Notes under the pieces: generated by a model | What the model was told of the DNA's origin: nothing | Seen by the model: the letters and a program-made list of their open reading frames with translations, nothing else | The model's database searches: none | Shown here: positions 9,130-17,418 of the stretch, piece by piece | Numbering within the stretch: position 1 is the first letter of the stretch | How the letters are laid out: the number at the start of each line of letters is the position of its first letter | NCBI GenBank assembly: GCA_040289475.1 | Contig: PSLF01000011.1 | Span: 1 to 64,000 of the forward strand | DNA length: 64,000 nucleotides | Reading direction: 5' to 3' | Source of the DNA: Acidimicrobiia bacterium | GTDB taxonomy: Bacteria > Actinomycetota > Acidimicrobiia > ATN3 > PSLF01 | Program-made: the position numbers and the translations under genes

Positions 9130-10040
9130 CTGCCCGCAAAGAAAATAGCGGAGGCGGAGGCCGTGGTAGTAGAAGCTACCTCTTCCTCCGAAATGCCCTT
9201 CAAGCGAGCCAACTCGCGACCTACAAGTGCTGTCCTTGCAGGCTCGTTGGGGCTTCCCCTATAGGGGTGAGGACTCAAGAACGGAGAGTCCGTCTCTAGA
9301 AGACATCTTTCAAGCGGAGCCCAGGCTGCCACCTCGCGTAGCTGCCTAGCGTTAGCGGTTTTGAAAGTTATAGGGCCAGCGAAAGAAAGAAATGCTCCAA
9401 GCGACAGGTACGACTCTGCATCATCTCGAGATCCAGAAAAGCAGTGCATGACGAGGGGCGGCAGCGATCCTGATCTGAGCTCGTCCTCTAGTACTCTTCT
9501 CGTCTCCCGATGGGCCTCTCGAACATGAATCACCAACGGCTTGGAAACACGCCTAGCCAGTTCGATGTGAAATCTAAAAGCCATCTCTTGATCGGATGGA
9601 GGTGCTTGTCCACGATAGAAGTCGAGGCCGGTTTCTCCGATGGCAGCGACAAACGGGGACTTGGCCATCTCATTCAATGTGTTCTCAACCCCGGTCGAGA
9701 AGAAGTGAGCTTCGTTGGGGTGAAGGCCAATCGTGGCTACGCACCGAGGGTCGGCCATGGCTATGCCCATTGCTTCTCTCGAAGTTTCTGGATCGATGCC
9801 TACGACGACAAACCTCCTGACGCCCGCCTCTTCGGCCCTCTGGAGAATCGCTACTATACGCGGATCCAAGCTCGCCGGCGAAAGGGGGGAGCCACTAGAA
9901 AAAGCTGTTCCAGCTGCGTCAGTATCTGTGGCCAAGCTCTCGGAGTTTGGGTACGGCGTCCTCTTAGTGCTATCAGAAAAAAGCGCATCTTGGCGGGAAA
10001 GAAATATATGGCAGTGAGTGTCGATCCAGTACGAATTCAT
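9126..10040 (-). CDS. TatD-family metal-dependent deoxyribonuclease
   Basis: A TIM-barrel hydrolase of the TatD/YcfH family. Metal ligands appear in order: DTHCHIF at the N-terminus, GETGLDFYR, VIHVREA, VMHCFSGS and LETDSPFLSPHPYRG. At 304 residues it is a little long because of an insert of about 40 residues after the first motif, rich in Ser, Thr and Pro (residues about 20-55). No clear ribosome binding site precedes the ATG. It is coupled to rsmA, a common tatD-rsmA-ispE arrangement. The physiological substrate is not evident from sequence. Confidence 0.9.
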   Translation of the reverse strand: MNSYWIDTHCHIFLSRQDALFSDSTKRTPYPNSESLATDTDAAGTAFSSGSPLSPASLDPRIVAILQRAEEAGVRRFVVVGIDPETSREAMGIAMADPRCVATIGLHPNEAHFFSTGVENTLNEMAKSPFVAAIGETGLDFYRGQAPPSDQEMAFRFHIELARRVSKPLVIHVREAHRETRRVLEDELRSGSLPPLVMHCFSGSRDDAESYLSLGAFLSFAGPITFKTANARQLREVAAWAPLERCLLETDSPFLSPHPYRGSPNEPARTALVGRELARLKGISEEEVASTTTASASAIFFAGR

Positions 10041-10116
10041 ACCAGGGGAGAAAACCTAATGACGAGGGCAGGACACTTATAACAGATCCAGATCCTCCCG
10101 AATTCTCCTTTTCCAA

Positions 10117-10875
10117 TCACCATTGTTCACTACCCAATCGATGGGGTTCTTTGCGATGGTTCTTTGCATCTCCAATACTCACCCGGCCCGCCGGACCGAA
10201 GACAATAGTGAATTCCCCTCTTGGCTTGTGCTGCGAGAAGTGAGCTATAGCCTCTTCTAAATCTCCTCGGACGACCTCTTGATGAATCTTGGTCATCTCC
10301 CTGCACACTGCCACTTGGCGGTCTTTGCCCATTACCTCTCTAGCATCACACAAGGTATTCAAGAGTCTGTGGGGAGCTTCAAAGACAACCGTAGGGCGGT
10401 CCTCCGCCGCAATCCTCCCCAAAATCTTCCTTCGTCTGGATGTCGTGCGAGGCAAAAAACCTTCGAAACAAAATCGGTCAGCCCTAAAACCAGAAAGTAC
10501 TACTGCTTGGATAACTGCGGAAGGGCCTGGGACGCAGTCAACCTGAAATCCCTCTTGAATTACCCGGCTGACCAGCTCCCATCCGGGATCCGAGACGAGG
10601 GGCATACCAGCGTCGGTGGTGACCACTACCGTCTTCCCAGAGCGAACACCTTCGAGGATTTCCTCGGTCCTTCTCTTGAAGTTTCCGGGGTGGTACGAGA
10701 GAAAGCGCTTTTTAGAGATGCCGAGGTGGACTAGAAGTTTTCGCAGCCTCCGGGTGTCTTCGGCGACGATCACATCGGCTATCTCTAGGGTAGCCCTCAT
10801 CCGATCAGAACAGTCCCCAAGGTTGCCGATAGGGGTACCCAGCAGTACCAGGATCCCATCTGTACGATTGCTCAT
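10117..10875 (-). CDS. rsmI: 16S rRNA (cytidine1402-2'-O)-methyltransferase
   Basis: RsmI methylates the ribose of C1402 in the decoding centre. The tetrapyrrole-methylase fold is recognised by LGTPIGNLGD at the N-terminus, IVAEDTRRLRKLL, TTDAGMPLVSDPGWELV, VPGPSAVIQAVVLSGF and FEGFLPR. The length of 252 residues is close to the family. It starts within the stop region of the DUF192 gene (4-bp overlap), so the two are translated together. The C-terminus is somewhat shorter than in E. coli. Confidence 0.93.
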   Translation of the reverse strand: MSNRTDGILVLLGTPIGNLGDCSDRMRATLEIADVIVAEDTRRLRKLLVHLGISKKRFLSYHPGNFKRRTEEILEGVRSGKTVVVTTDAGMPLVSDPGWELVSRVIQEGFQVDCVPGPSAVIQAVVLSGFRADRFCFEGFLPRTTSRRRKILGRIAAEDRPTVVFEAPHRLLNTLCDAREVMGKDRQVAVCREMTKIHQEVVRGDLEEAIAHFSQHKPRGEFTIVFGPAGRVSIGDAKNHRKEPHRLGSEQW

Positions 10876-11405
10876 CGCGAACCCGACATTCCGGCTTGGG
10901 CTCGGACTTCTATAAGATCACCTTTCTCGATTTGGATTCCTCTGAGCCAGGTTTGCTCGTCAGGCTCGAGCGGCACAAGCTCTAACACATCTGTGGCACC
11001 CCTGCACGTTTGGGGAAGTCTCCACGGGGAAACTCTAGACAGCACCGAGATTACGAGGTAGTACGAGTCCGAGCCCCGCATTGGTCGAAGGGCCCCTAAG
11101 TCAAGTCCCGTTCCTTCGTTCAAATGGAGCATCTTCGTTGCTGTCTCACCGATGTTTCCATTTGTTTTCCTAGGCTCGACAGACTTCAAAAAGACGATGT
11201 CGATTGGAAACGACATTCCCCAGGTGTGCACGGACGAGCAGTGCCTGAGGAGTGCTCCCCATCCGGCAGGTGGTCTCTGAGTGAGGAGCAGCCCCCGCAT
11301 CTTGGCAAGCAACGTCTCGGCTATGATGCAGCGGCCGATGGGGCCTAGACGTTTGGTGTCTCTTAGAAGATATACGAGATGAGTTGGGTGTAGTACGCGG
11401 CCCAC
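10872..11405 (-). CDS. DUF192 family protein
   Basis: A 177-residue protein of the DUF192 family, whose members are small and often exported; function unknown. The signature runs LLAKMRGLLLTQRPPAGWG, then HTWGMSFPIDIVFL, a region of about 40 residues of low similarity, and SPWRLPQTCRGATDVLELVP near the end. No signal peptide is visible, so this copy appears cytoplasmic. It overlaps rsmI by 4 bp and follows sseA by about 30 bp, so it probably shares the sseA transcript. The first 20 residues are not conserved and the start could be later. Confidence 0.75.
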   Translation of the reverse strand: MGRVLHPTHLVYLLRDTKRLGPIGRCIIAETLLAKMRGLLLTQRPPAGWGALLRHCSSVHTWGMSFPIDIVFLKSVEPRKTNGNIGETATKMLHLNEGTGLDLGALRPMRGSDSYYLVISVLSRVSPWRLPQTCRGATDVLELVPLEPDEQTWLRGIQIEKGDLIEVRAQAGMSGSR

Positions 11406-11436
11406 ATCCCAAGACTATCCCGGCCGCGCCGATGGT

Positions 11437-12276
11437 TCAGCGCTCTATAGGTACACCGACAAGCGAGCCGTACTCTGTCCACGAGCCATCGTAGTTTTCC
11501 ACGTTGGGATACCCGAGGAGCTCGTGGAGCACAAACCATGTGTGTGCGGAACGCTCTCCTATCCTGCAGTATGCAATTGTCCCACGGTCTTTGGTAACCC
11601 CTTGCTCTGTATATAACTTAGCCAGCTCTTCGGGAGACCTGAAGGTTCCGTCCTCTTCTACTGCCTTTGACCAAGGAATATTTTTGGCGCCCGGGATGTG
11701 TCCTGGTACTTGGGCTTGCTCTTGTGGAAGGTGATCAGGAGCTAGTCGCTCTCCTCTATATTCTTCAGGCGACCTCACATCTACCAAGTTCACCTTGCCC
11801 AACTTCTGGAGGACCTCGTCCCTAAAAGCTCTCAGTTCGCCACGAACAGGTCCGGTGACCCGAAAATTGGTGGGAGAGAACTGAGGCACCTCGGTTACAA
11901 GCTCTCTACCCTCCAGCTCCCACTTCTTCCGGCCTCCGTTCAACAACTTGACGCTGTCGAATCCGAGGTATCTGAGAAGCCAGTATGCATAAGCAGCGAA
12001 CCAGTTGTTGTTTCCGCCGTACAGAACTACCGTGGTGTTCTCGTCTACTCCGGCTTGCTGTAGCAGCCGAGAGAGGCCGTCCTGGTCAATAAAGTCTCTT
12101 TTGACCGGGTCTCTTAAGTCCACGAACCAGTTCCAAGCGAGTGCGTTTTTTATATGTCCTTTATCGTACGCGGTGGTGTCCTCATCTACCTCGACTATCC
12201 GGATAGATGGATCGTCGAGCCTTTCCGCTAGGCGATCGGTCTCGATGAGCACCGGCGAGTCTTCGTATCTAGCCAT
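11437..12276 (-). CDS. sseA: Thiosulfate sulfurtransferase (rhodanese), two-domain
   Basis: The enzyme transfers sulfane sulfur from thiosulfate to thiols or cyanide through a persulfide. Two rhodanese domains are present: an inactive N-terminal one (residues about 10-125, DDTTAYDKGHIKNALAW, VVLYGGNNNWFA) and a catalytic C-terminal one with the active-site loop YCRIGERSAHTW. ATG at 12276 is preceded by AGGAGG at good spacing and gives 279 residues, the normal length; the open frame extends upstream without support. A promoter and a palindromic site lie upstream (12430-12491), so expression is probably controlled, perhaps by sulfur or iron-sulfur status (inference). Confidence 0.93.
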   Translation of the reverse strand: MARYEDSPVLIETDRLAERLDDPSIRIVEVDEDTTAYDKGHIKNALAWNWFVDLRDPVKRDFIDQDGLSRLLQQAGVDENTTVVLYGGNNNWFAAYAYWLLRYLGFDSVKLLNGGRKKWELEGRELVTEVPQFSPTNFRVTGPVRGELRAFRDEVLQKLGKVNLVDVRSPEEYRGERLAPDHLPQEQAQVPGHIPGAKNIPWSKAVEEDGTFRSPEELAKLYTEQGVTKDRGTIAYCRIGERSAHTWFVLHELLGYPNVENYDGSWTEYGSLVGVPIER

Positions 12277-12429
12277 TCGATCCCTCCTTTTGGACCCGTA
12301 GATCCCTTGCGTTTGAACCTCCTTCTGTTCCGGCTTACACCCCCTGGCATGCGCCGCTAGGTGCCTCTCGATAGTATTTGCGATCACCTTCATTCATAAG
12401 CCAGATGGCAGTCGATGCACCGCGGTAAC

Positions 12430-12454
12430 AATTCAGAGTAGTTTAGTCGGAATT
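12430..12454 (-). promoter_or_regulatory. 25-bp palindrome, candidate repressor operator of sseA
   Basis: The site starts with AATTC, ends with GAATT, and has matching inner pairs (CCGACTAAA on one side, CTACTCTG on the other); 9 of 12 positions pair about the centre. It starts just after the -10 element, at about the expected transcription start. The core resembles sites of Rrf2-family regulators such as IscR or CymR. That assignment is an inference from the pattern. Confidence 0.5.
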
Positions 12455-12462
12455 ACTTTTGT

Positions 12463-12491
12463 ATTATCGTAGATCGCCCCCTGCGATGCAA
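12463..12491 (-). promoter_or_regulatory. Predicted sseA promoter
   Basis: On the minus strand a -35-like TTGCAT (12491-12486) is separated by exactly 17 bp from GATAAT (12468-12463), five of six matches to the sigma-70 type -10. The palindrome follows directly. The -35 box is weak, which suits a regulated promoter. Confidence 0.5.
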
Positions 12492-12651
12492 GTGGGTCCG
12501 AGGGCCCGCCGCCACGGGACCGGTGTCGACAAGTACTAGAGACGACTCGGTTTCGACAGCAATTACATTCGAGTAGATCTGGAGGAAGTAGATGCGAATC
12601 TGTGTCACCCCGAAACGCCCAACTCAAATAGGGCGTCGAGACCCTAAAAAA

Positions 12652-13431
12652 TTAGCGCCGCCGCTGTCGAGACTGCCTAGACCGGCGCTGGCCTCGATCT
12701 TCGTCTCGGTAGTTACGCTCTTCGCTCAGCGAGCTGGAAATCCCGAGAATACCGTACTTGTAGATCGCCGCCGCTAGCACGCCGCCCAGCAAAGGTCCTA
12801 GCCAGTATACGAGGTGGTCCGCCCAGTATCGTCCGGCGAGTGCCGGCCCGAAAGTTCGAGCTGGGTTCATCGAGGCACCGGTCAAGGGTCCACCCGCCAT
12901 GATGTCCATGGCAATCACTAGCCCGATCGGTATCCCAGCGACTTTACCAAAGGCCCCCTTGGGATCGATCGCTACTGCGGCAACGACCCACACCAAGAAG
13001 AAAGTCAATACAGCCTCTATAAGCACACCTTGACCGAAGGAAATAACAGTGCCTTCTTTGGCCAGCATGGGCGTACCGAGCTTTACCTTTTGCCAAAGCT
13101 CTGTAGGTACTGCAACCCGTATTACTGTAGCGGCAACCGTAGCGCCAACTAGTTGACTCACTATGTACCCTGCCGCTTGGCCCACCGATATAGCTTTTGC
13201 TACCACAGCCCCTACCGTCACTGCAGGGTTGAAGTGTCCCCCCGAGACATGTCCGACCGCGGTGACCATCGTTGCTATCGCAAGACCGTGTGCTAATGCA
13301 ATCGTTACTAGACCGGCTCCGCCTTCGGCACCAGCAAAGCCCGCTGCGACGATCGAGCCTATACCAATGAACACGAGGGCAAACGTACCTATGAACTCAG
13401 CTACCAGCTTTTTCCAGATAGGAATGTCCAT
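12652..13431 (-). CDS. Aquaporin / MIP family channel
   Basis: A six-helix major intrinsic protein that conducts water or small neutral solutes. Both half-helix motifs are intact: SGGHFNPAVTVG near residue 65 and GASMNPARTFGPAL near residue 190. The protein has 259 residues and ends with a very basic tail (RGQRRSRQSRQRRR) that lies in the cytoplasm in this topology. The selectivity filter looks closer to water channels than to glycerol facilitators, since the D residue after the second NPA motif typical of GlpF is absent (NPAR followed by TFGP). It lies 12 bp downstream of the DUF1122 gene on the same strand. Confidence 0.93.
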   Translation of the reverse strand: MDIPIWKKLVAEFIGTFALVFIGIGSIVAAGFAGAEGGAGLVTIALAHGLAIATMVTAVGHVSGGHFNPAVTVGAVVAKAISVGQAAGYIVSQLVGATVAATVIRVAVPTELWQKVKLGTPMLAKEGTVISFGQGVLIEAVLTFFLVWVVAAVAIDPKGAFGKVAGIPIGLVIAMDIMAGGPLTGASMNPARTFGPALAGRYWADHLVYWLGPLLGGVLAAAIYKYGILGISSSLSEERNYRDEDRGQRRSRQSRQRRR

Positions 13432-13443
13432 TCCTTGCTCCCT

Positions 13444-13965
13444 CTACCTGATGTCATCTAATAAAATCTTCCGGGCCTCTTCGACCCAGCCCCTCGCTCT
13501 GTGGGCTATTTTTCGATCCGCTTGCTTCTCCCAGATCTCGAGCTCCTCTAATAGTTTTTTAGATCGCTCTCGTCGTTGCGCGTCGCCGAGAGGGATCGTT
13601 CCTTGGAGCTTGGTTCCGCCCTCCAAGCCTCCCTCTGGAAAGTACCAGTCCTTGAGCCAACGGCATCCTGCAGCTAGAAGAGCCAGGCCCAACGGAGTTG
13701 CTTGGGGCGGAACTTTTCGCCGCAAAGCCCATTCGGTGTCATCTCCTTCGTATGACACCATAAGCGAGGCGCCCGGGCCAAGCATACGCGCCAGATCCGG
13801 CAGTATCGAGGCATCGGTAACGACCAGGTCTGCCCAAGGCCGCAACCCGCTGTGAGGTCTACCCCAGAAAACAAGGCCGATCGCGGCTGGTTCACCGGCT
13901 GAGTTTGAAAAAACCACCCGTTCCTCACCGCTAGCACGGCCGGGTCTACGGCTCGTTATGTGCAC
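13444..13965 (-). CDS. DUF1122 family protein
   Basis: The C-terminal two thirds match what I recall of DUF1122, a family of unknown function found in archaea and some thermophilic bacteria: LRRKVPPQATPLGLALLAAG followed by CRWLKDWYFPEGGLEGGTK. The frame is open far upstream into the preceding gene, but that part overlaps the FBP aldolase/phosphatase reading frame and is not credible. GTG at 13965 gives 173 residues, a length that fits the family; no ribosome binding site is visible, so translation may depend on coupling to the upstream gene, whose stop is 24 bp before. No signal peptide or membrane segment is seen. Function unknown. Confidence 0.65.
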   Translation of the reverse strand: MHITSRRPGRASGEERVVFSNSAGEPAAIGLVFWGRPHSGLRPWADLVVTDASILPDLARMLGPGASLMVSYEGDDTEWALRRKVPPQATPLGLALLAAGCRWLKDWYFPEGGLEGGTKLQGTIPLGDAQRRERSKKLLEELEIWEKQADRKIAHRARGWVEEARKILLDDIR

Positions 13966-13988
13966 GGCCAGTAGCGCGATGCGGCTTC

Positions 13989-15134
13989 TTACTCGACATC
14001 GGCTGCGGGCTCTGCCGCCTTCCTCGCCGAGGCTGATCCATCCCCGTCGATACTGACCCACCTCTCCTGGAGCTTCTCCACCACCGCAGGCATTGTCGTG
14101 TACTCCATCTCGTCGAGGGGGAGCCTGTGAGGCTCGAACGGGCCATGCCTCCGCAGGTAGTCCATGATCTCGTTGCACTGCTGCCTGGCCCTGTCGAATG
14201 AGGGGTCGTCGAAGATATCCCGGGGCTCTCCGAGCATCCCGTCCTTTATTTGAAAGCCAAGACCCACCACTCTCGGTGGACCGTCGAACCTACTAGGCTG
14301 AGCATGAGCCAAAGGAACTGGCATGAGGGGCGCATGATGCGAGCCCCGCATGCATCCGGCAACAGTGTGCGGGAACGCAAAGGGCTCGGTAACTTCCCCA
14401 ACAGCAGGAAGACCGGACTGCGCTCTCACTATCATGACCGGATCATCTTTGCCAACGTACCTTCCAGCCATGAAGGCGAGTCTTTGTGTAGACGTAGCTG
14501 CAGCGTCCTCGTCGAGAGTTTTGGACCGGACCTTTTTTATCACGTATCTCGAGGGAGCTCCGATGAACAAAAGTAAGTCGTACATTTCAGCCGGACAGTC
14601 AAAAAGTATCTTTTTGTCCTCTTTGAGGTCGAGCACCTCGAACAAAAATCCCTTGTGCATCTTGGGGTCTATAACCAGTCCGGCCGTGTTGAAAGGATCC
14701 GCAAAGATCTTGAACAGTGGTAGATTCCATGCCCCTGGCTCGGTCTTGTCTGCCAGAAAAACGAGGATTGGTTCGGATGGCCGCTCCTCGAATTCGATCT
14801 CAGCGTAACCAGGACCCATTCCACGGAGATTTCCAGAGAAAGCATCGGTCAGGAGATCCTGTCCAGCGCCGTAAAGACCCAGGCGCTTGGCGACCTCCGT
14901 CGTAGCCTCGAACGTCTCCCAAGCAAACCGATGAACCCGTTCTGACTCCGAACCGTGTGTATGAGTGAGGATCAGCGCAAGGTCGTCGCCACACCACGAG
15001 ACTCGTCCGTCGATGATTAGGTTGCCCTTGGCGGTCGCCACCTTCGCTTCAGCTTCCTTGACCATTTCTGGGTGCATGGCGGAATGCCCTACCCATCCAC
15101 CCGTGTCTGCTTTTATTACGCTAAGAGTTAGCAT
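13989..15134 (-). CDS. Fructose-1,6-bisphosphate aldolase/phosphatase (archaeal type)
   Basis: This bifunctional gluconeogenic enzyme condenses triose phosphates to fructose 1,6-bisphosphate and dephosphorylates it irreversibly. Family marks are LSVIKADTGGWVGH at the N-terminus (metal ligands), DFIDP-type region FADPFNTAGLVID, SRYVIKKVRSK with the aldolase Tyr and Schiff-base Lys, and GKDDPVMIVRAQSGLPAVGE followed by TVAGCMRGSHHAPLMPV. ATG at 15134 is preceded by GGAGG and gives 381 residues, the expected size. The C-terminal 20 residues are an Ala/Glu-rich extension. The gene is typical of archaea and deep-branching, often thermophilic or autotrophic bacteria. Confidence 0.92.
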   Translation of the reverse strand: MLTLSVIKADTGGWVGHSAMHPEMVKEAEAKVATAKGNLIIDGRVSWCGDDLALILTHTHGSESERVHRFAWETFEATTEVAKRLGLYGAGQDLLTDAFSGNLRGMGPGYAEIEFEERPSEPILVFLADKTEPGAWNLPLFKIFADPFNTAGLVIDPKMHKGFLFEVLDLKEDKKILFDCPAEMYDLLLFIGAPSRYVIKKVRSKTLDEDAAATSTQRLAFMAGRYVGKDDPVMIVRAQSGLPAVGEVTEPFAFPHTVAGCMRGSHHAPLMPVPLAHAQPSRFDGPPRVVGLGFQIKDGMLGEPRDIFDDPSFDRARQQCNEIMDYLRRHGPFEPHRLPLDEMEYTTMPAVVEKLQERWVSIDGDGSASARKAAEPAADVE

Positions 15135-15402
15135 TCTTGGCCTCCGTCCCTCTAAAACACCTACAGCATCACTCCGAAGTCCCAGTTCGGTACCATATTG
15201 CCCGAAGGAGTGCCCGTTATGCTTAGCGCAGATCCGAATCGTCGAGCAAGTCTCATCTCGCCCGGTCATGCTACCGACAATGCATACCGTGGCAACGTGG
15301 CGCATCTTCAGCAAAGATTGCAACGCCTAGATATTGCCTAAAAAGGATCGCCTGACGTTGTGGCCAAAGAACAGTGGAGCTGATTGTCGTTGACAAAAAA
15401 AT

Positions 15403-16182
15403 CTGCTCAGTTACTCGATCGACTACGTTTTCGAAATTCGTGTTTTCAGGGAGCTGGCTGGGAGATTCATAATCCTGCCACCAGAGCGCGACACGATCAT
15501 AGGCAAAGCCGCCGTCTTCGTTGTCTCGGAGGCAATCGAGGGTGATTACCTAGAGTTCGGCGTATACAAAGGCGAGTCTTTGGCCACGGCCTACCGGACC
15601 TTTGAAGCGGTGTATTCGAGAGAGATGTCCTCCTCCACCAGTTCCAACCCCCAGCGCTGCGAAGATCTCAAGAAGCGATGGGATTCTATGAGGTTTTTCG
15701 CTTTCGACTCGTTTCAAGGGCTGCCCGAGCTGAAGGGCCCAGATTCCTTGACCAAAGACTTCACCCCTGGCCAATTCCGTACTTCATCTGATGAGTTTTG
15801 GGCACACCTCCGCCGTAGAAAAATCGATACGTCGAAGGTCGTAGCGGTGGAGGGGTGGTTCGAAGATACCCTCACCGATGATACCAGGACCCGCCTTGGC
15901 ATCAAGAAAGCCGCTGTAGTTCACATAGACTCTGATCTTTATGCCTCGGCCAAGCTCGCACTGTCTTTTATCACCCCTGTTCTGCAGGACGGTACAATTC
16001 TCATCTTCGACGACTGGTTCAATTACAGGGGGCATCCTGCGCTGGGTGAAAGAAGGGCTCTTCGAGAGTGGCACGAACAAAACCCCAAGTGGGGACTGAC
16101 CGAGTATCACAAAGAAGGTGTGCGCCGTAACTCTTTTATCGTGAACGATTTGACCCTAAGAGCTGATTTGGTGACGACATGA
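15403..16182 (+). CDS. TylF/macrocin-O-methyltransferase-like SAM methyltransferase (start uncertain)
   Basis: A class I O-methyltransferase of the TylF type. Characteristic are EGDYLEFGVYKGESLA, RFFAFDSFQGLPE, VEGWFEDTL, AAVVHIDSDLYASAKLAL and ILIFDDWFNYRG, the last with the metal-binding Asp pair. Family similarity extends 59 codons upstream of the first ordinary start (TTG at 15580), through ELAGRFIILPPER, back to a CTG at 15403 and a stop at 15391. No ATG, GTG or TTG lies in that stretch. Either CTG is used, or the true start is GTG at 15374 in another frame with a -1 shift at a run of seven A (15394-15400 region). The stop overlaps the following protease start (ATGA). Confidence 0.8.
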   Translation: MLSYSIDYVFEIRVFRELAGRFIILPPERDTIIGKAAVFVVSEAIEGDYLEFGVYKGESLATAYRTFEAVYSREMSSSTSSNPQRCEDLKKRWDSMRFFAFDSFQGLPELKGPDSLTKDFTPGQFRTSSDEFWAHLRRRKIDTSKVVAVEGWFEDTLTDDTRTRLGIKKAAVVHIDSDLYASAKLALSFITPVLQDGTILIFDDWFNYRGHPALGERRALREWHEQNPKWGLTEYHKEGVRRNSFIVNDLTLRADLVTT

Positions 16183-17303
16183 TTGCGCACACTTGGAAGA
16201 TAGCTCGCATCAGGGGCATTGAGCTTCGCATCGATCATTCGTGGGTGATAATCGCGATTCTGGTCAGTTGGACAATGCTGGCTAGGTTATATGTCCTGCA
16301 TCCCGATGCGAAGTTTCGGCTGCTATTTCCGGCAGCCGTAGTCTCCGCCGCATTGTTTTTCGGATCGGTCCTGTTTCACGAATTCACGCACGCACTGGCC
16401 GCGCAGGCATTCGGGATTCCAGTAAAGTCAATTACTCTTTTCGTCTTCGGCGGTGCCACCCATGCCGACGTCGAGGCCAAAGGGCCCGGACCCGAGATGA
16501 TAGTGAGCGCCCTCGGTCCAATATCCTCGATTTTCCTCTCGCTCATTTTCTGGGTCGCCTACGCAGTGGCAGTCGTTGCCAAAGCTTCTATCGCGGCATC
16601 CAGCCTCGGATACCTCGCCTGGGTCAACTTAGCCCTAGCCATATTCAACCTGGTGCCTGGATTCCCGTTGGACGGTGGGAGAGTGCTGAGGGCTGCTGTG
16701 TGGTCGATCTCTGGAAGTCTAGATACTGCAACGAAGGTAGCATCCAGAGTCGGGGAGACGATCGGGTACGGGCTTATAGCGGTGGGAGCCTTTTCCCTAT
16801 TCGGCAGAGCCATATTCCCCGGACTGTGGATGGCTGCGATTGGATGGTTTCTAGCCTCATCAGCTCGAGCACACGACGAGGAAAGACAAGTGAGGAAACT
16901 GCTCAGAGGGGTAGCAGTTGAAGAGGTGATGGAGGTAAGCCCGGTTACGATCCCGGGTGACACAACAATCCGTCAAGCTGTCGACAGATATCTTGCTCAT
17001 ACCACTTTCGACGCCTACCCCGTGGCGGTAGATGGAAAAGTGGCAGGGTACATTACTCTGGAAGCCATTCGAGACATCCCCCCTGAGTTCTGGGAGCGCC
17101 AGCCCGTAGTAGAGATCATGACTCCCTTGGACGAGAACTCAGCAGTGCCGCCACACGCTCCAATGGAAGTCGTCTTGCATCGCTTAGAACTAGGCGACTC
17201 GGGTGTGGTTGTAGTTCTGGATGAGCAGGGAAACGCTGTGGGCGTAGTAACGGCTCAGGACATAGGAAAGTGGATTCGCCGTCGTAGCCTCTTGGTCAGA
17301 TGA
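16179..17303 (+). CDS. Site-2-type membrane metalloprotease (M50) with CBS domain pair
   Basis: An intramembrane zinc protease. The first 230 residues contain about six membrane helices with the zinc motif LFHEFTHALAA near residue 68 (HExxH) and the second ligand motif FNLVPGFPLDGGRVLRA near residue 160. From about residue 245 two CBS motifs follow (VEEVMEVSPVTIPGDTTIRQ, VVEIMTPLDENSAVPP), which often sense adenine nucleotides. The length of 374 residues is typical for this M50 subclass. It starts inside the stop of the methyltransferase gene, so the two form an operon. Substrate unknown; family members cleave membrane-tethered regulators. Confidence 0.92.
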   Translation: MIAHTWKIARIRGIELRIDHSWVIIAILVSWTMLARLYVLHPDAKFRLLFPAAVVSAALFFGSVLFHEFTHALAAQAFGIPVKSITLFVFGGATHADVEAKGPGPEMIVSALGPISSIFLSLIFWVAYAVAVVAKASIAASSLGYLAWVNLALAIFNLVPGFPLDGGRVLRAAVWSISGSLDTATKVASRVGETIGYGLIAVGAFSLFGRAIFPGLWMAAIGWFLASSARAHDEERQVRKLLRGVAVEEVMEVSPVTIPGDTTIRQAVDRYLAHTTFDAYPVAVDGKVAGYITLEAIRDIPPEFWERQPVVEIMTPLDENSAVPPHAPMEVVLHRLELGDSGVVVVLDEQGNAVGVVTAQDIGKWIRRRSLLVR

Positions 17304-17418
17304 GTGCTACAGTGGAACGGCTTCGGCCGCCTGGTGTGTGCGTGAAAGGCCACCTCTTTTTCAAGGCTAGCTTCGGAAACAACCGAGTCTGCACCGGATA
17401 GGGCCCGAGTCTCCGAGA

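Larger units (their letters stand above)
12277..12651. other. Intergenic region between aquaporin and sseA
   Basis: About 375 bp without a convincing gene. It holds the sseA promoter and operator-like palindrome (12430-12491). Close to the aquaporin stop, 12627-12646 can form a small hairpin (TAGGG/CCCTA) next to an A/T run, at best a weak terminator. The rest shows nothing I can name. Confidence 0.5.

Noticed and set aside
12627-12646. Possible terminator after the aquaporin gene
   Set aside because: The stem is only 5 bp (TAGGG/CCCTA) and the T run lies before the hairpin in the direction of transcription.
13966-14178. Long N-terminal part of the DUF1122 open frame
   Set aside because: It overlaps the well-supported C-terminus of the FBP aldolase/phosphatase and does not resemble the family.
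15390-15420. TTGACA as a -35 element upstream of the methyltransferase
   Set aside because: No -10-like hexamer occurs at 16-18 bp, and the bases lie within or next to likely coding sequence.
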